Positions 33,289 through 42,565 of a DNA stretch of 64,000 nucleotides are shown here, one piece after another. How positions within the stretch are numbered: position 1 is the stretch's first letter; every line of letters starts with the position of its first letter. The position numbers and the translations under genes are program-made. This DNA is from Oscillospiraceae bacterium (lineage in GTDB: Bacteria > Bacillota > Clostridia > Oscillospirales > Oscillospiraceae), in contig SVLU01000007.1 in assembly GCA_015067795.1 (NCBI GenBank), positions 1 to 64,000 of the forward strand. Reading direction: 5' to 3'. A model generated the notes under the pieces. It saw nothing but the letters and a program-made list of their open reading frames with translations, was not told the DNA's origin and ran no database searches.

Positions 33289-33528
33289 GGGGTTACTCCT
33301 CCTCACTCGGGGTTTTATCTCACTCCTGAAGCCCTTTTCTGCCGATGGGGACTCCAAGACCATAGTATCACATCATAGTTAGAGTCATTGTACCACAAAT
33401 CACGGGATATGTACATTTTATTCTGAATTTTTTAATAAAATTTTTTCGACGAAATGTGCCCCATCGCTGCAAACATATTTGCCCGGCAATTATCACCAAA
33501 AGTAGTGTCCAAACGACAAAACCTCCTA

Positions 33529-33557
33529 TTTACAATTCACCGGAGAAGCGTTATCAT
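33529..33557 (+). promoter_or_regulatory. Probable promoter for a small RNA
   Basis: TTTACA (33529-33534), a 17-nt spacer and TATCAT (33552-33557), with CATAAT overlapping as an alternative. It directly precedes a folded element and terminator, with no open frame. Confidence 0.5.
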
Positions 33558-33562
33558 AATAT

Positions 33563-33675
33563 CACAGCTTATCCAATGGCATGAGGATGCCTCAGTTCCT
33601 GAAAGGACTGTAAGCTCATATCTTTATCCCACAACCCTATTTTTTGGCGGACTGCATGGTCCGCCTTCTTTTTTT
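33563..33675 (+). ncRNA. Unassigned structured small RNA
   Basis: A three-way-junction fold is visible: P1 AGCTTA/TAAGCT (33566-33571, 33611-33616), P2 GGCAT/ATGCC (33578-33582, 33587-33591) and P3 AGTTCC/GGACT (33594-33599, 33605-33609). A 29-nt linker leads to a strong terminator, GGCGGAC/GTCCGCC then a T-run (33646-33675). glyA has its own promoter further downstream, so this is probably a free ~110-nt RNA. I cannot match it to a named family. Confidence 0.55.
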
Positions 33676-33792
33676 GACGTTTTCGTCCGTCCTTTTGTTC
33701 CAATGCCCGGGGTTCTTCAATCAATTAAATCGAATAATGCCTATTTGCCCATTATTTTGAAAAAAGCCCATGTTTTTTCGGTGTTTTTCCCA

Positions 33793-33821
33793 TTGAAAAT
33801 CACTCCATGAATGAATATAAT
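33793..33821 (+). promoter_or_regulatory. Sigma-A promoter for glyA
   Basis: TTGAAA (33793-33798), a 17-nt spacer and TATAAT (33816-33821), about 40 nt before the ATG. Confidence 0.8.
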
Positions 33822-33864
33822 GTAAATTGAACTTTTTCTGAAAAAAACACTACGGAGGATTATA

Positions 33865-35109
33865 ATGGTACAGGAACTTATTAACATCGTCGCCGCTCAG
33901 GATAAGGAAACCGCGGATGTTATCGCCGCCGAACTCAACAGACAGCAGAACAATATCGAACTTATCGCTTCCGAAAATATCGTAAGCCCTGCAGTTATGG
34001 CTGCAGCAGGCTCCGTTCTCACAAACAAGTACGCAGAAGGCTACCCCGCAAAGCGTTACTACGGCGGCTGTGAATACGTTGACGTAGTTGAAAACATCGC
34101 TATTGAGAGAGCCTGCAAGCTCTTCGGCTGCAAGTTCGCAAATGTACAGCCACACAGCGGTGCTCAGGCAAACTTCGCGGTTTATCAGGCACTCTGCCAG
34201 CCCGGCGACACCGTTATGGGCATGAACCTTGACCACGGCGGTCACCTTACCCACGGCTGCCCTGCAAACTTCTCCGGCAAGCTTTACAATATCGTACCTT
34301 ACGGCACAAACGAAGACGGCGTTATCGACTACGATCAGCTTCGTGAGCTGGCTCTTGAATGTAAGCCAAAGATGATCCTTGCCGGTGCTTCCGCTTATCC
34401 ACGCACCATCGACTTTGAAAAGTTCTCCGCTATCGCAAAGGAAGTTGGTGCATATCTCTTCGTTGACATGGCTCACATTGCCGGTCTCGTAGCAGCAGGC
34501 CTCCATCCATCTCCATTCCCATGGGCAGACGTTGTTTCCACCACCACACACAAGACCCTCCGCGGCCCAAGAGGCGGTATGATCTTCACCAACGACGAAG
34601 CTCTTGCAAAGAAGATCAACAGCGCGATCTTCCCCGGCGAACAGGGTGGTCCTCTCATGCACATCATCGCTGCAAAGGCAGTTGCAATGGGCGAAGCTCT
34701 TACTCCTGAATTCAACGCATATCAGCATCAGGTTATGAAGAACTCCCAGGCTCTGGCTCAGGGTCTTCTGAAGCGTGGTCTGAAGCTGGTTTCCGGTGGT
34801 ACAGATAACCACCTTTGCCTCCTCGATCTCCGTGACACAGGCATCACAGGCCGTGAGCTTGAACAGCGTCTTGACGAGGTTCACATCACAGCAAACAAGA
34901 ACAAGGTTCCAAACGATCCACAGCCTGCAACAAAGACAAGCGGTGTTCGTCTCGGCTCTCCTGCAGTTACAACAAGAGGCTTCCTTGAAGCTGACATGGA
35001 CGAGGTTGCCGAACTGATTTATCTGGCAGTTACAGACTTCGAAAACAGCAAGGATAATATCAACGCAAGAGTTTCCGCTCTCTGCAAGGCTCATCCAATT
35101 TACGAATAA
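33865..35109 (+). CDS. glyA: Serine hydroxymethyltransferase
   Basis: A 414-residue PLP enzyme that interconverts serine and glycine with tetrahydrofolate, supplying one-carbon units. Visible motifs are the N-terminal [19 protein letters not shown], the [10 protein letters not shown] loop, DMAHIAGL, and the PLP-lysine motif [13 protein letters not shown] (Lys about 230). Length is normal. ACGGAGG lies 8 nt before ATG 33865. It is monocistronic, with its own promoter and terminator. Codon use is strongly biased towards C-ending codons, as in glnS and agcS, consistent with high expression. Confidence 0.97.
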   Translation: MVQELINIVAAQDKETADVIAAELNRQQNNIELIASENIVSPAVMAAAGSVLTNKYAEGYPAKRYYGGCEYVDVVENIAIERACKLFGCKFANVQPHSGAQANFAVYQALCQPGDTVMGMNLDHGGHLTHGCPANFSGKLYNIVPYGTNEDGVIDYDQLRELALECKPKMILAGASAYPRTIDFEKFSAIAKEVGAYLFVDMAHIAGLVAAGLHPSPFPWADVVSTTTHKTLRGPRGGMIFTNDEALAKKINSAIFPGEQGGPLMHIIAAKAVAMGEALTPEFNAYQHQVMKNSQALAQGLLKRGLKLVSGGTDNHLCLLDLRDTGITGRELEQRLDEVHITANKNKVPNDPQPATKTSGVRLGSPAVTTRGFLEADMDEVAELIYLAVTDFENSKDNINARVSALCKAHPIYE

Positions 35110-35117
35110 AAAACATT

Positions 35118-35149
35118 ATCGCCGTTCGGACTTCCGAACGGCGATTTTA
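35118..35149 (+). terminator. glyA terminator
   Basis: ATCGCCGTTCGGA-ct-TCCGAACGGCGAT followed by TTT. Confidence 0.85.
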
Positions 35150-35187
35150 ATTAACTCTGTAAAAATGCAGAACACCCCATTCTGCAT

Positions 35188-35538
35188 TTATCCCTTCGCC
35201 GCTTTTCTCTTGCCGCCGGCATTTCTTGCCAAATGTGCCGCAAGTATATCAATAAACTGCGAAGCAGAGGGCGGCACGCTCATTGGGTACTGGGCAAGGC
35301 TGATGAGCAGCTCGGGATTGCGGTTCCACGCCACCCTCGCCACAGTCCGTATGTTGCGTTCCACAGAATACACCGAGCAGTTGCACTTCTCCGCAACATC
35401 CGGGTACAGCTCCTTGGTCACAAACAGCAGCCTGTCCAAATCCTTAAGCACAAGCTCCACGGCCGCGGCTGTTATCTGGAACCCATAGTAATTTGAGCCT
35501 ATTCCCAGTCTGCGTAACAGATTATCAATTTCTTTCAT
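35188..35538 (-). CDS. Stand-alone Spo0A C-terminal-type DNA-binding protein
   Basis: A 116-residue protein that resembles only the effector domain of Spo0A: LLRRLGIGSNYYGFQITAAA, then LYPDVAEKCNCSVYSVERNI (helix-turn-helix) and IRTVARVAWNRN. The receiver domain is absent, and there is no room for it upstream. It may bind 0A-like boxes without phosphorelay control or act on another target. The ATG at 35538 has AGGAGG upstream. It is alone, convergent with glyA. The C terminus is basic (GGKRKAAKG). Confidence 0.8.
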   Translation of the reverse strand: MKEIDNLLRRLGIGSNYYGFQITAAAVELVLKDLDRLLFVTKELYPDVAEKCNCSVYSVERNIRTVARVAWNRNPELLISLAQYPMSVPPSASQFIDILAAHLARNAGGKRKAAKG

Positions 35539-35688
35539 TGATCATTCCTCCTAAAAAAGTTATATAATGAATGATAATGAAAATTTTTGCAAAAGTTGAA
35601 ATTTACGATTTTATTCGACATTTTCTGCGGAAAAATTTTTTGTTTTCTCAGATTTTAGCTGTTTTCAAGGCAAAATTGCAGAAAAACG

Positions 35689-35729
35689 CCAAACAGGACC
35701 GAACTCCGAAAAAGTTCGGTCCTGTTTTT
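35689..35729 (-). terminator. Terminator of MoxR/DUF58/transglutaminase operon
   Basis: AAACAGGACCGAACT and AGTTCGGTCCTGTTT form a 15-bp stem with flanking A and T runs, immediately past the stop at 35731. Confidence 0.8.
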
Positions 35730-35730
35730 G

Positions 35731-37785
35731 TTACAGTGCAAATATGAACCTGTACAGTACCTTTGAAAGAACTCCCTTTTCGTTTTTAAGCTCCGTCACA
35801 AGGTCGAGATACGCCCGCATCACAAGCTCCAGCTCCGCTTCCGAAATGTCATGCTGACTGAAGCGTGCCTTCATGGCCATGGTCTCAACCTCTTCCAAAA
35901 CAGGCTTTTTCGCCCTTTTGGACAGTAACAGGATATGCCGATAATACTTCACCGTCCGCCGGTTTGCAGTTCCCTTTTTCAGCACCGATGTCCTCACCTT
36001 TCGGACAACAGGTACCCATAAAATCAGCACAGCCGCAAATCCAATGCACCAGAAAATCCATGCAAAGCTTTTTTCATCTTCAACAGGTGGGATTTCCCCT
36101 GTATTTTCCTTTTCGGTTTCCGGTACTTCCTGTTCGTTCAGATACTGCTCTTCTGTTTCTGTTGTTGTTTCACGGCTTGCGGCAGGTGTCACCTCAAGGG
36201 GTATCCAGCCATAGCCGTCAACATAGTATTCCACCCACGCATGGGCATCGTCCTGAGTAACGGTCACCCAATCTCCGGCTTCCGCCTGCACCAGATAGCC
36301 GTTAACGTACCTTGCAGGAATGTCAAAGCACCTGAGAAGCACCGTCGCCGCAGTTGCAAAATGCACACAGTAGCCTGTGTCGCTTTCCGTCAGAAACCAT
36401 TCGGTAAACTCCTCTCCCTCAGGCACTCTTCCGGTTTCAAGGCTGTAAGCTGCGGAATTTCTGACGTAATCTGTTATTTCAGAAACATTTCCCGACAGCT
36501 CTTCCAAAATCCCCGAAAGCACCTGACGCGTTTCCTCCGGGACCTGCGTGTATGTCTCATGGACAAATTCCTCATATCCATCGCTAAGTCTTGCATTATC
36601 CGCACCCTCCACAAATGCCACAGCATACTCGAACAGACCCTCGCTGTTTTTAACGAAGGCATCGTAGTAAATCTCGGCACCTATGGGCAGATTATTCGGC
36701 ACATAGGGCAGATAGAATATAGAGCTTTTTCCATAGGTTCTGACCATCACCTCATGCCTTGCGGCATTGTTTGTGGTCCACAGGTCACTATTGATATTAA
36801 GACCGGCATATTCCGATTCCTCCACCATGCTCCAGCGGTTGTCCTGATACACACCGAGGGTATTTCCCTTTAAATATATCGTCCCGCCGTCATCAGACAG
36901 TACTGACATAACAGCCCCGCCGGTCTGAATTTGGGGCCCGATTTTATCCAGATCAGTTTCGGAAATATCGCTGTTCCAGGACATCTTACCCAATGTGTCC
37001 TGTAAAAACGGCGACATATACACCGTTTCCCCTGTTACAGGATCCTGTTGTGCCATTGGTTGGCTGAAAGTTTCCCTGAAATGCGTTCTGATATTCTCAG
37101 CCCACACCGGTCTTTGATGCTCCGTCGGTGAAATGAACGCGGCAAGAGCAAGGCTGAATATGACCACGGGTACGGTCAGCATCGCCATAAGGCTGTACCG
37201 CCCTTCCATATCGTGCCATCTCTGGGACTGTGTAAGAAGCAGCATCCCATACGCACCCATCAGAACTACAAAGGGCAGCATATCGGGCATGGAATTGATT
37301 ATCAGCAGGCAGGGCACAAGGAGCAGAATACTAAAAATCGCCACACCCCACAGGCGACCTCCCTTTGCCACCGTTCTCACCGTGAGGTAACCAAGCATAC
37401 CTCCCAGCACCGCCATAAAATACGTTGCCGATGCATCATCGGATACATTCACAATAAGCTGAAGTCCACGGAATGTATTGTAGGACTCCATAAATTTCTG
37501 AGCTATGATCTTAAAGGCTATCAAAAATCCGTCTCTAATCAGCTCAAACCGCCAGTAAACAAGCACCGCCAAAAACAGCCAGAATACCGCAGATCCTATC
37601 CACGAACGCTTGAATATAAATATCACAGAACAGAAAAGGACTGCCAAAACGCACAGAAAAATCAATTCTTTTCCATCAACAGGCACATTAAATGCCGTTA
37701 TCAGGCAAAAAAGATTGCCTGTTACAAGAGCAGAACCCCACAGGAAGGACATCACGGACCGCCAAATAATCTCACGTTTTTTCAT
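35731..37785 (-). CDS. Membrane transglutaminase-like protein (TgpA type)
   Basis: About 684 residues. Seven or so membrane segments lie in the first ~220 residues. An extracellular part with a transglutaminase-like core follows (about 455-545: Cys in DTGYCVHFATAA, His in DDAHAWVEYY). The third triad position reads GWIPLEVTP, with Glu where Asp is more usual. A further TM (about 585) and a helical cytoplasmic tail end it. In MoxR-DUF58-TgpA operons it is linked to surface protein maturation, but its reaction is not settled. The start at 37785 (AAGGGGG upstream) overlaps the DUF58 stop by 14 nt. Confidence 0.8.
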   Translation of the reverse strand: MKKREIIWRSVMSFLWGSALVTGNLFCLITAFNVPVDGKELIFLCVLAVLFCSVIFIFKRSWIGSAVFWLFLAVLVYWRFELIRDGFLIAFKIIAQKFMESYNTFRGLQLIVNVSDDASATYFMAVLGGMLGYLTVRTVAKGGRLWGVAIFSILLLVPCLLIINSMPDMLPFVVLMGAYGMLLLTQSQRWHDMEGRYSLMAMLTVPVVIFSLALAAFISPTEHQRPVWAENIRTHFRETFSQPMAQQDPVTGETVYMSPFLQDTLGKMSWNSDISETDLDKIGPQIQTGGAVMSVLSDDGGTIYLKGNTLGVYQDNRWSMVEESEYAGLNINSDLWTTNNAARHEVMVRTYGKSSIFYLPYVPNNLPIGAEIYYDAFVKNSEGLFEYAVAFVEGADNARLSDGYEEFVHETYTQVPEETRQVLSGILEELSGNVSEITDYVRNSAAYSLETGRVPEGEEFTEWFLTESDTGYCVHFATAATVLLRCFDIPARYVNGYLVQAEAGDWVTVTQDDAHAWVEYYVDGYGWIPLEVTPAASRETTTETEEQYLNEQEVPETEKENTGEIPPVEDEKSFAWIFWCIGFAAVLILWVPVVRKVRTSVLKKGTANRRTVKYYRHILLLSKRAKKPVLEEVETMAMKARFSQHDISEAELELVMRAYLDLVTELKNEKGVLSKVLYRFIFAL

Positions 37786-38743
37786 CCGCATCCCCCTTTC
37801 TGTATGGGTCGATGTGGTATCGCCAATCCGCATAAGGACAGCGTCCGCCGCTCATAACTGAAGCACCGCTTTTTACAGGGCGGCTCATAATATCGCGAAA
37901 AACCTCATGCAGGTCCTTTTCGGACTTCACCGAAAGAATTCTGCACTCCTCCCCTGCCGGATAGCAGATATCGTGAGGTATCTCCATTTTCAGAAGCTGC
38001 TGCGATACCCAGCAAAGCTCATCCAATACCGTGTCCAGCCTTTCCCTGTCGTCAGTCAGGTCGACCGTCACCTGAACCGGTCTGGTCTGAGGCTCCTGAG
38101 GATCTCTTATCATTAAATCATCGGTCTTTGCCGAAAGCTTCCAATGTATATTTTTCAGAGGATCACCCGGACGATACTCACGAATTTCATGAATTTCAGA
38201 AAAGCCCCCGCCCGCTTTGGGCTTAAAGGACTTTGACCGGAAGCCTGTGAAATCAGGATGACGTGCCGGCTCAGCACCAACAGGCTCAACCACCGCCGTA
38301 CATCCACCCGGGAGCTTCACGGGAAATCTGAAAAGACCCAGAAAATCGTAAACGTATCCCTTAACCACACGATATTCGTACACACCGCAATGGTCGCAGG
38401 GTACGGAAACAGTGTGCTTTGGATTTAAAAACACACGTTCCCTTGCGGTTTTGCCTTCTAATTTGTCTGTAATTTCAACGAACACTCTGCAAACAGGCAC
38501 AATACCGCTTTTGCCTGTTTTCAGGGAAACAGTTATACTATTCTGCTGTTTTCGTGGAAATACCACACTTTCCGATATTCTTATCCGCCTGTGTCTGACA
38601 AGAGGCAGGCTGCACAGCAGCGACACCGCCGGCAGTATAAGCACCATTGCCAGCATATACCGGGAGACCCATCCGTTGTGGTCGATGAAGAATATCACCA
38701 CGCCAAGCAGCAGCAAAAGATACAGCACTCTGTTCTTCCACAT
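37772..38743 (-). CDS. DUF58 domain protein
   Basis: A 323-residue protein with two N-terminal hydrophobic segments (about 8-22 and 27-43), a beta-rich middle and the DUF58 core (EIREYRPGDPLKNIHWKLSA, about 196-215; vWA-like fold). DUF58 proteins sit between MoxR ATPases and transglutaminase-like proteins, as here, and are thought to act in a chaperone-like complex at the membrane. It starts 2 nt after moxR. Confidence 0.85.
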   Translation of the reverse strand: MWKNRVLYLLLLLGVVIFFIDHNGWVSRYMLAMVLILPAVSLLCSLPLVRHRRIRISESVVFPRKQQNSITVSLKTGKSGIVPVCRVFVEITDKLEGKTARERVFLNPKHTVSVPCDHCGVYEYRVVKGYVYDFLGLFRFPVKLPGGCTAVVEPVGAEPARHPDFTGFRSKSFKPKAGGGFSEIHEIREYRPGDPLKNIHWKLSAKTDDLMIRDPQEPQTRPVQVTVDLTDDRERLDTVLDELCWVSQQLLKMEIPHDICYPAGEECRILSVKSEKDLHEVFRDIMSRPVKSGASVMSGGRCPYADWRYHIDPYRKGDADEKT

Positions 38744-38745
38744 AG

Positions 38746-39672
38746 CTATACCTTAGGTGCAGGAACGCTCTTCAAAACGTCCTGCAGTACCGCTCCTGCC
38801 GTAATTCCCTTTGCCTCCGCTTCGGGAGTCAGCAGAACTCTGTGAGCGATGGCACGTTCAAATACCATCGTCACGTCCTTCGGAATAACATAATCCCTGC
38901 CATAGATATACGCAACAGCCTTGGACAGAGAGGTTAACGCAAGGGTTGCTCGCGGGCTTCCGCCTCTGCTCAGGCTCTGATGAGTGCGTGTTGCACCTAC
39001 AAGACTTACGATATATGTAATCAGCTCGTCCTTGATAAAGACCCTTGCGGCATCATTCTGCATTGCCACAAGCTGATCGCAGGTCACAATACGCCGAACG
39101 GTATCAAGAGGATTGCCGCTAAGCCTGTTTGCAACCATTTCGTATTCAGCCTTTGGTGACGGATAGCCGATGGACAGACGCATGGAAAAGCGGTCCATCT
39201 GGGAGTCCGGCAGAAGCTGTGTGCCGGAAGCGCCTGTCGGGTTCTGGGTCGCAAACACTATAAACGGCTCAGGGAGCTTGTGAGATATTCCGTCTACCGT
39301 GACCTGCCCCTCCTCCATCGCCTCCAAAAGTGCGGACTGAGTTCTTGAGGTTGCACGGTTCAGCTCGTCCGCAAGGAACAGATTGCACAGCACCGCACCC
39401 GGCTGATAGTGCATTTTACCTGTTTCCTTCTGATAAACGGAATAACCTGTGATATCCGACGGGAGGACATCGGGCGTGAACTGGACTCTGCCGTAGTCCA
39501 GACCCAATGCCTTTGAAAATGCCAGAGCAGCGGTGGTCTTGCCCACCCCCGGCATATCCTCAAGCAAAACGTGTCCCTTTGCCAGTATCGTGGTCAGTAT
39601 CCATGCAAGCACCTGATCCTTGCCGGATACGGCTTTCTTGACCTCATTCAGTATTCCATTAACGTAATTCAT
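38746..39672 (-). CDS. MoxR-family AAA+ ATPase
   Basis: A 308-residue AAA+ ATPase. Walker A is EDMPGVGKTTAA (about 36-47), Walker B LFLADELNRA (about 99-108), sensor 1 ATQNPTG, and the C-terminal lid ATLALTSLSKAVAYIYGRDY. MoxR proteins remodel partners such as the vWA-like DUF58 protein encoded next. The start was placed at 39672 (GGAGG 8 nt upstream). First gene of a three-gene operon with a clear promoter. Confidence 0.9.
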   Translation of the reverse strand: MNYVNGILNEVKKAVSGKDQVLAWILTTILAKGHVLLEDMPGVGKTTAALAFSKALGLDYGRVQFTPDVLPSDITGYSVYQKETGKMHYQPGAVLCNLFLADELNRATSRTQSALLEAMEEGQVTVDGISHKLPEPFIVFATQNPTGASGTQLLPDSQMDRFSMRLSIGYPSPKAEYEMVANRLSGNPLDTVRRIVTCDQLVAMQNDAARVFIKDELITYIVSLVGATRTHQSLSRGGSPRATLALTSLSKAVAYIYGRDYVIPKDVTMVFERAIAHRVLLTPEAEAKGITAGAVLQDVLKSVPAPKV

Positions 39673-39703
39673 TCTGTCCACCTCCAACGGTTTCGGTGTG
39701 TTT

Positions 39704-39773
39704 ATTATAAGTCATTAATCTGCCCTGTTCAATGGCTCGCAGATTAGGATTGTCTTAATATATTATTAAGACA
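39704..39773 (-). promoter_or_regulatory. moxR operon promoter and upstream palindrome
   Basis: On the minus strand TTGAAC (39732-39727), 17 nt, TATAAT (39709-39704). A perfect palindrome TGTCTTAATA-tat-TATTAAGACA (39751-39773) lies just upstream of the -35, a place suited to an activator. A second inverted repeat (GTCTAC/GTAGAC) is near 39805-39821. Confidence 0.65.
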
Positions 39774-39862
39774 GCTTAAGAAATTTTTTGTTCCGTCGAG
39801 TTTAGTCTACCACCAGTAGACAGATTTGTCAATCGGCTGCGAAGATTTTCGGTATATACAAA

Positions 39863-39951
39863 GCAGAGGCGGCTATCAGCCGCCAGTCCTGGTTTTCCCC
39901 ATGAGGCACTCCAAAACCAACAAAAAACCAGGGTGGCCGACGGCCTCCCTG
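39863..39951. repeat. Hairpin repeat cluster
   Basis: GGCGGCTATCAGCCGCC, a CCTGGTTTT block mirrored by AAAACCAGGGT, and GGCCGACGGCC. Similar CGGCTGTCAGCCG stems occur near 41572. The remainder of 39774-40002 has no gene. Confidence 0.5.
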
Positions 39952-40002
39952 GTAGAAATTGAGCAAAAACAGAATGTTTTCACAGTAATGAATAATATAC
40001 CT

Positions 40003-40677
40003 TTATTTTCTTCTGAGCTTATCACGCCAGAACTCTCTGTAAACCACAGCCTCCGCCAGCAGACAGACAGGCAGAGCCGCAAAGAAATCCATTGCGGAAT
40101 GCTGCTTGATAAACATAGTGGACAGGCAAATAAGGATAACCGCCACCACCACAAAGCCACGCCAGGCGGCGGAAGCGTCCTTTTCTCTCAGCCACACCGA
40201 CATGATACCCAGGGAATATGCCACGTGCAGAGAGGGACAAACATTCGTATCTGTATCAAAGGCATACAGGAATTGGACACACTTGGTCAAAAAATTATCC
40301 CTTGGGAACTCTGTGGGTCTTAAGTCCTGCATATTGGGGAATACGATATAAATCACCATTGCCACAACCTGCGTGATGATGATATATGTCTGGAGTTTTC
40401 TGAAACCGTCGATATTATACAGTGCAAAGTATAAGAGCGATATCACGATAAGCAGGTACCAGAACACATAAGGAATGAGAAAGCCTTCATGGAAGGGTAT
40501 CAAATCGTCCAGAGGGATGTGTACAACATAGCATTTCTCAGCAGGTATCAGGTTTTCGGTGATAAAATACAACGCAAAATAACCTATCCAGCCGGCAAGA
40601 AGCTTGAGATGGGAAAAACGAGGCTCATTCAGGCGGGACAGACGGAATTCTCTGTAATCAACTACCGGTTTTTTCAT
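40003..40677 (-). CDS. PAP2-type phosphatase membrane protein
   Basis: A 224-residue membrane protein with about six helices. PAP2-superfamily phosphatase motifs are PNMQDLRPTEF (motif 1 region), CPSLHVAYS (motif 2, about 144-152) and KQHSAMDFFAALP (motif 3 histidine and aspartate, about 188-200). Likely substrates are lipid phosphates, such as phosphatidate or undecaprenyl-pyrophosphate-like molecules. It overlaps the upstream acyltransferase-like gene by 4 nt, so the two probably act on the same lipid pool. Confidence 0.8.
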   Translation of the reverse strand: MKKPVVDYREFRLSRLNEPRFSHLKLLAGWIGYFALYFITENLIPAEKCYVVHIPLDDLIPFHEGFLIPYVFWYLLIVISLLYFALYNIDGFRKLQTYIIITQVVAMVIYIVFPNMQDLRPTEFPRDNFLTKCVQFLYAFDTDTNVCPSLHVAYSLGIMSVWLREKDASAAWRGFVVVAVILICLSTMFIKQHSAMDFFAALPVCLLAEAVVYREFWRDKLRRK

Positions 40678-41435
40678 TGTTTGCTTGCCTCACACGGGTC
40701 ATTGTATGGATATTCTTTCTTTGAAACATTATTATATGGAACAACTATATGCCGCGGAAGTCCACAGGCGATATCTGTTATCTCATTCATTAAATGCTCA
40801 CAGATACGCCGACGCTCGATGTCAATGGGAGCATCAGCGGAAAAGCGAATTGACTTTCCAAGGTGCATCTCACTTAGCTTGGGTGCGATATACATGGGTA
40901 CAAAGTTCAGTTCTCTGCCTGTTTTCCTGTAATACATCTTTGCAATGTCAATAAATCTGTCCTGAAAATCGCAGATTATGTTGTTGCGGGGTACGCTGTG
41001 CTCGGGAAAAACCACAACGTGTGCACCCTCGCAAAGCCGCTCGATCGTGTCCTTAAAGGTTGACATAATTCGAGTGTCCCTGTATACGCCTATTGTGTCG
41101 GCGTTGTTGAAAATCAGTACCGACAAGGGGGCAATGATGTAGGACAGCATTTTATAAAACCAGCGGCTATGTTTTGGCTTCTGTGACCAGAAGTCCTGAT
41201 ACGCATAAGCCGGAACATCCTTCAGGTGCATCATCTGCCCCGCGCACCAGGTGTAGCGTTTCCCGGGAAAATACAGCTCGCAGGAGATAGGGCCATACAT
41301 ATGACAGTGGTTCGCAACTATAATGGATGGTTCATCCGGAAGATTTTCCACACCAAAAGGCTTGAATTTTGGTGAAAAGACCTTTACCAACCACTTTACG
41401 ACCTTATATAACGGCGAGACCTTTTTTTCGCCCAT
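40674..41435 (-). CDS. PlsC-like acyltransferase with altered catalytic motif
   Basis: A 253-residue protein of the 1-acylglycerol-3-phosphate acyltransferase type. The family block I appears as PSIIVANHCHMYGPIS (about 36-51): the His is present, but the Asp of the HxxxxD motif is replaced by Gly. Block III reads VVFPEHSVPRNN in place of the usual FPEG. Its activity on glycerophospholipids is therefore doubtful; it could use another acceptor. It is predicted membrane-associated. GAAAGGAG precedes ATG 41435. It is coupled to the PAP2 gene by an ATGA overlap. Confidence 0.75.
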   Translation of the reverse strand: MGEKKVSPLYKVVKWLVKVFSPKFKPFGVENLPDEPSIIVANHCHMYGPISCELYFPGKRYTWCAGQMMHLKDVPAYAYQDFWSQKPKHSRWFYKMLSYIIAPLSVLIFNNADTIGVYRDTRIMSTFKDTIERLCEGAHVVVFPEHSVPRNNIICDFQDRFIDIAKMYYRKTGRELNFVPMYIAPKLSEMHLGKSIRFSADAPIDIERRRICEHLMNEITDIACGLPRHIVVPYNNVSKKEYPYNDPCEASKQ

Positions 41436-41644
41436 ACAGTGGTCTCCTTTCTGGAATATGAGGGAAATTATAGCATAAGGGGTGAGAAAGATAAAGTGTG
41501 GAAATGTTAAATTTGTGATAACGTTGTTAAACTTATCCGCGTTTCCAATGCTGCTTTAACAAACGAAGGGCGGCTGTCAGCCGCCCCATGATTTTTTATA
41601 TATTTTGCGATCTGCATTTGACTGCAGCTTATCCGCGAAAGGAG

Positions 41645-42565
41645 CTATCCCTCCAAAAATTCTGATAGCACCCGGGAGTGACCTGCGTTGTGGATCAGAC
41701 GTCCCGCACTTTTGCCACGCAGGAAGCTAACGGCATCACAGCGGGCAAGTGCCATACGAAACAGAGGTTTTTCCGCAAGCTGTTCATCCGAAATATAGAT
41801 TATTTCACGGCGAGAGCCTATTGCCTCCATTGCCTCCCTCAAACGGCAGGCAAAAACAGAGTCCTCTTCCTGATAACGGTAGAGATATGTAGCAGAATCA
41901 TCGTGTGTAAAAAGCTCCACGGCACACCTGCCGTTTTTGACAGCAGCAAGATAATATTCGTCTGTCTGAGCCGTGCGAAACAGACCCTTTTCTGTAAAAG
42001 GCGGCCGGACCTCATGCTTTGACAGCATCCGGCTTCGCCTGAGCTTCACATCCTGACTCGCCTTGATGCAGCGTTCGGCAAAGGGCTTTGTATCGTACCC
42101 CATTTTCCCAACGGTATATCTTCCCCCTGACTCAAGAGTGATGCTCAGCTGATAGCCTTTCAGCGTAATGTCAGAGGCAAAGCACAGGGGTATCCTGACG
42201 GCATGGCAATTCTGCGGCAGTATACAGACCGCATCGGGCATCAAAACGATCAGTCCCCGGCCGTGCTCACTGCCAAACTGATATTCCCCTTCGCATTTCA
42301 TGAGAGGAGCTTCCTCTGCGAAAAGAGCCTCCATGCTTCTGTCGCTGAATTTTTGCATCAGCTCTTCCCAGAAGCCGTCATAGGAAAACCCAAGCATGGA
42401 TATTTCCACAGTTTCTCCGCCCAGCATTTCAATAAAGATGCGGTGATTTACCGGACGCATTAAACTCACGTCGGCAAAATCCAGCAGTCTTTCGCCGATC
42501 TGAACACCTTCCCTTTTAAGCTCTATCTGTCTTACGGCTCCGAAAGCCTGTGCTTCATATTTCAT
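41645..42565 (-). CDS. Hypothetical protein coupled to zinc-ribbon gene
   Basis: About 306 residues, with no family I can name and no membrane segments. The first half contains GETVEISMLGFSYDGFWEEL, and the region near residues 110-165 is beta-rich and PH-like in appearance (uncertain). The start at 42565 shares one base with the upstream stop (TGATG), indicating translational coupling; an ATG at 42583 is the alternative. Its partner is a multi-zinc-ribbon protein, so the two may form a complex. Function is unknown. Confidence 0.65.
   Translation of the reverse strand: MKYEAQAFGAVRQIELKREGVQIGERLLDFADVSLMRPVNHRIFIEMLGGETVEISMLGFSYDGFWEELMQKFSDRSMEALFAEEAPLMKCEGEYQFGSEHGRGLIVLMPDAVCILPQNCHAVRIPLCFASDITLKGYQLSITLESGGRYTVGKMGYDTKPFAERCIKASQDVKLRRSRMLSKHEVRPPFTEKGLFRTAQTDEYYLAAVKNGRCAVELFTHDDSATYLYRYQEEDSVFACRLREAMEAIGSRREIIYISDEQLAEKPLFRMALARCDAVSFLRGKSAGRLIHNAGHSRVLSEFLEG

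Noticed and set aside
33563..33675. Signal recognition particle RNA
   Set aside because: The GGAA-type tetraloop and asymmetric internal loop typical of the small SRP RNA are not present.
33850..35094. 414-residue frame opposite glyA
   Set aside because: It is a codon-bias shadow of glyA, which has clear PLP and family motifs on the plus strand.
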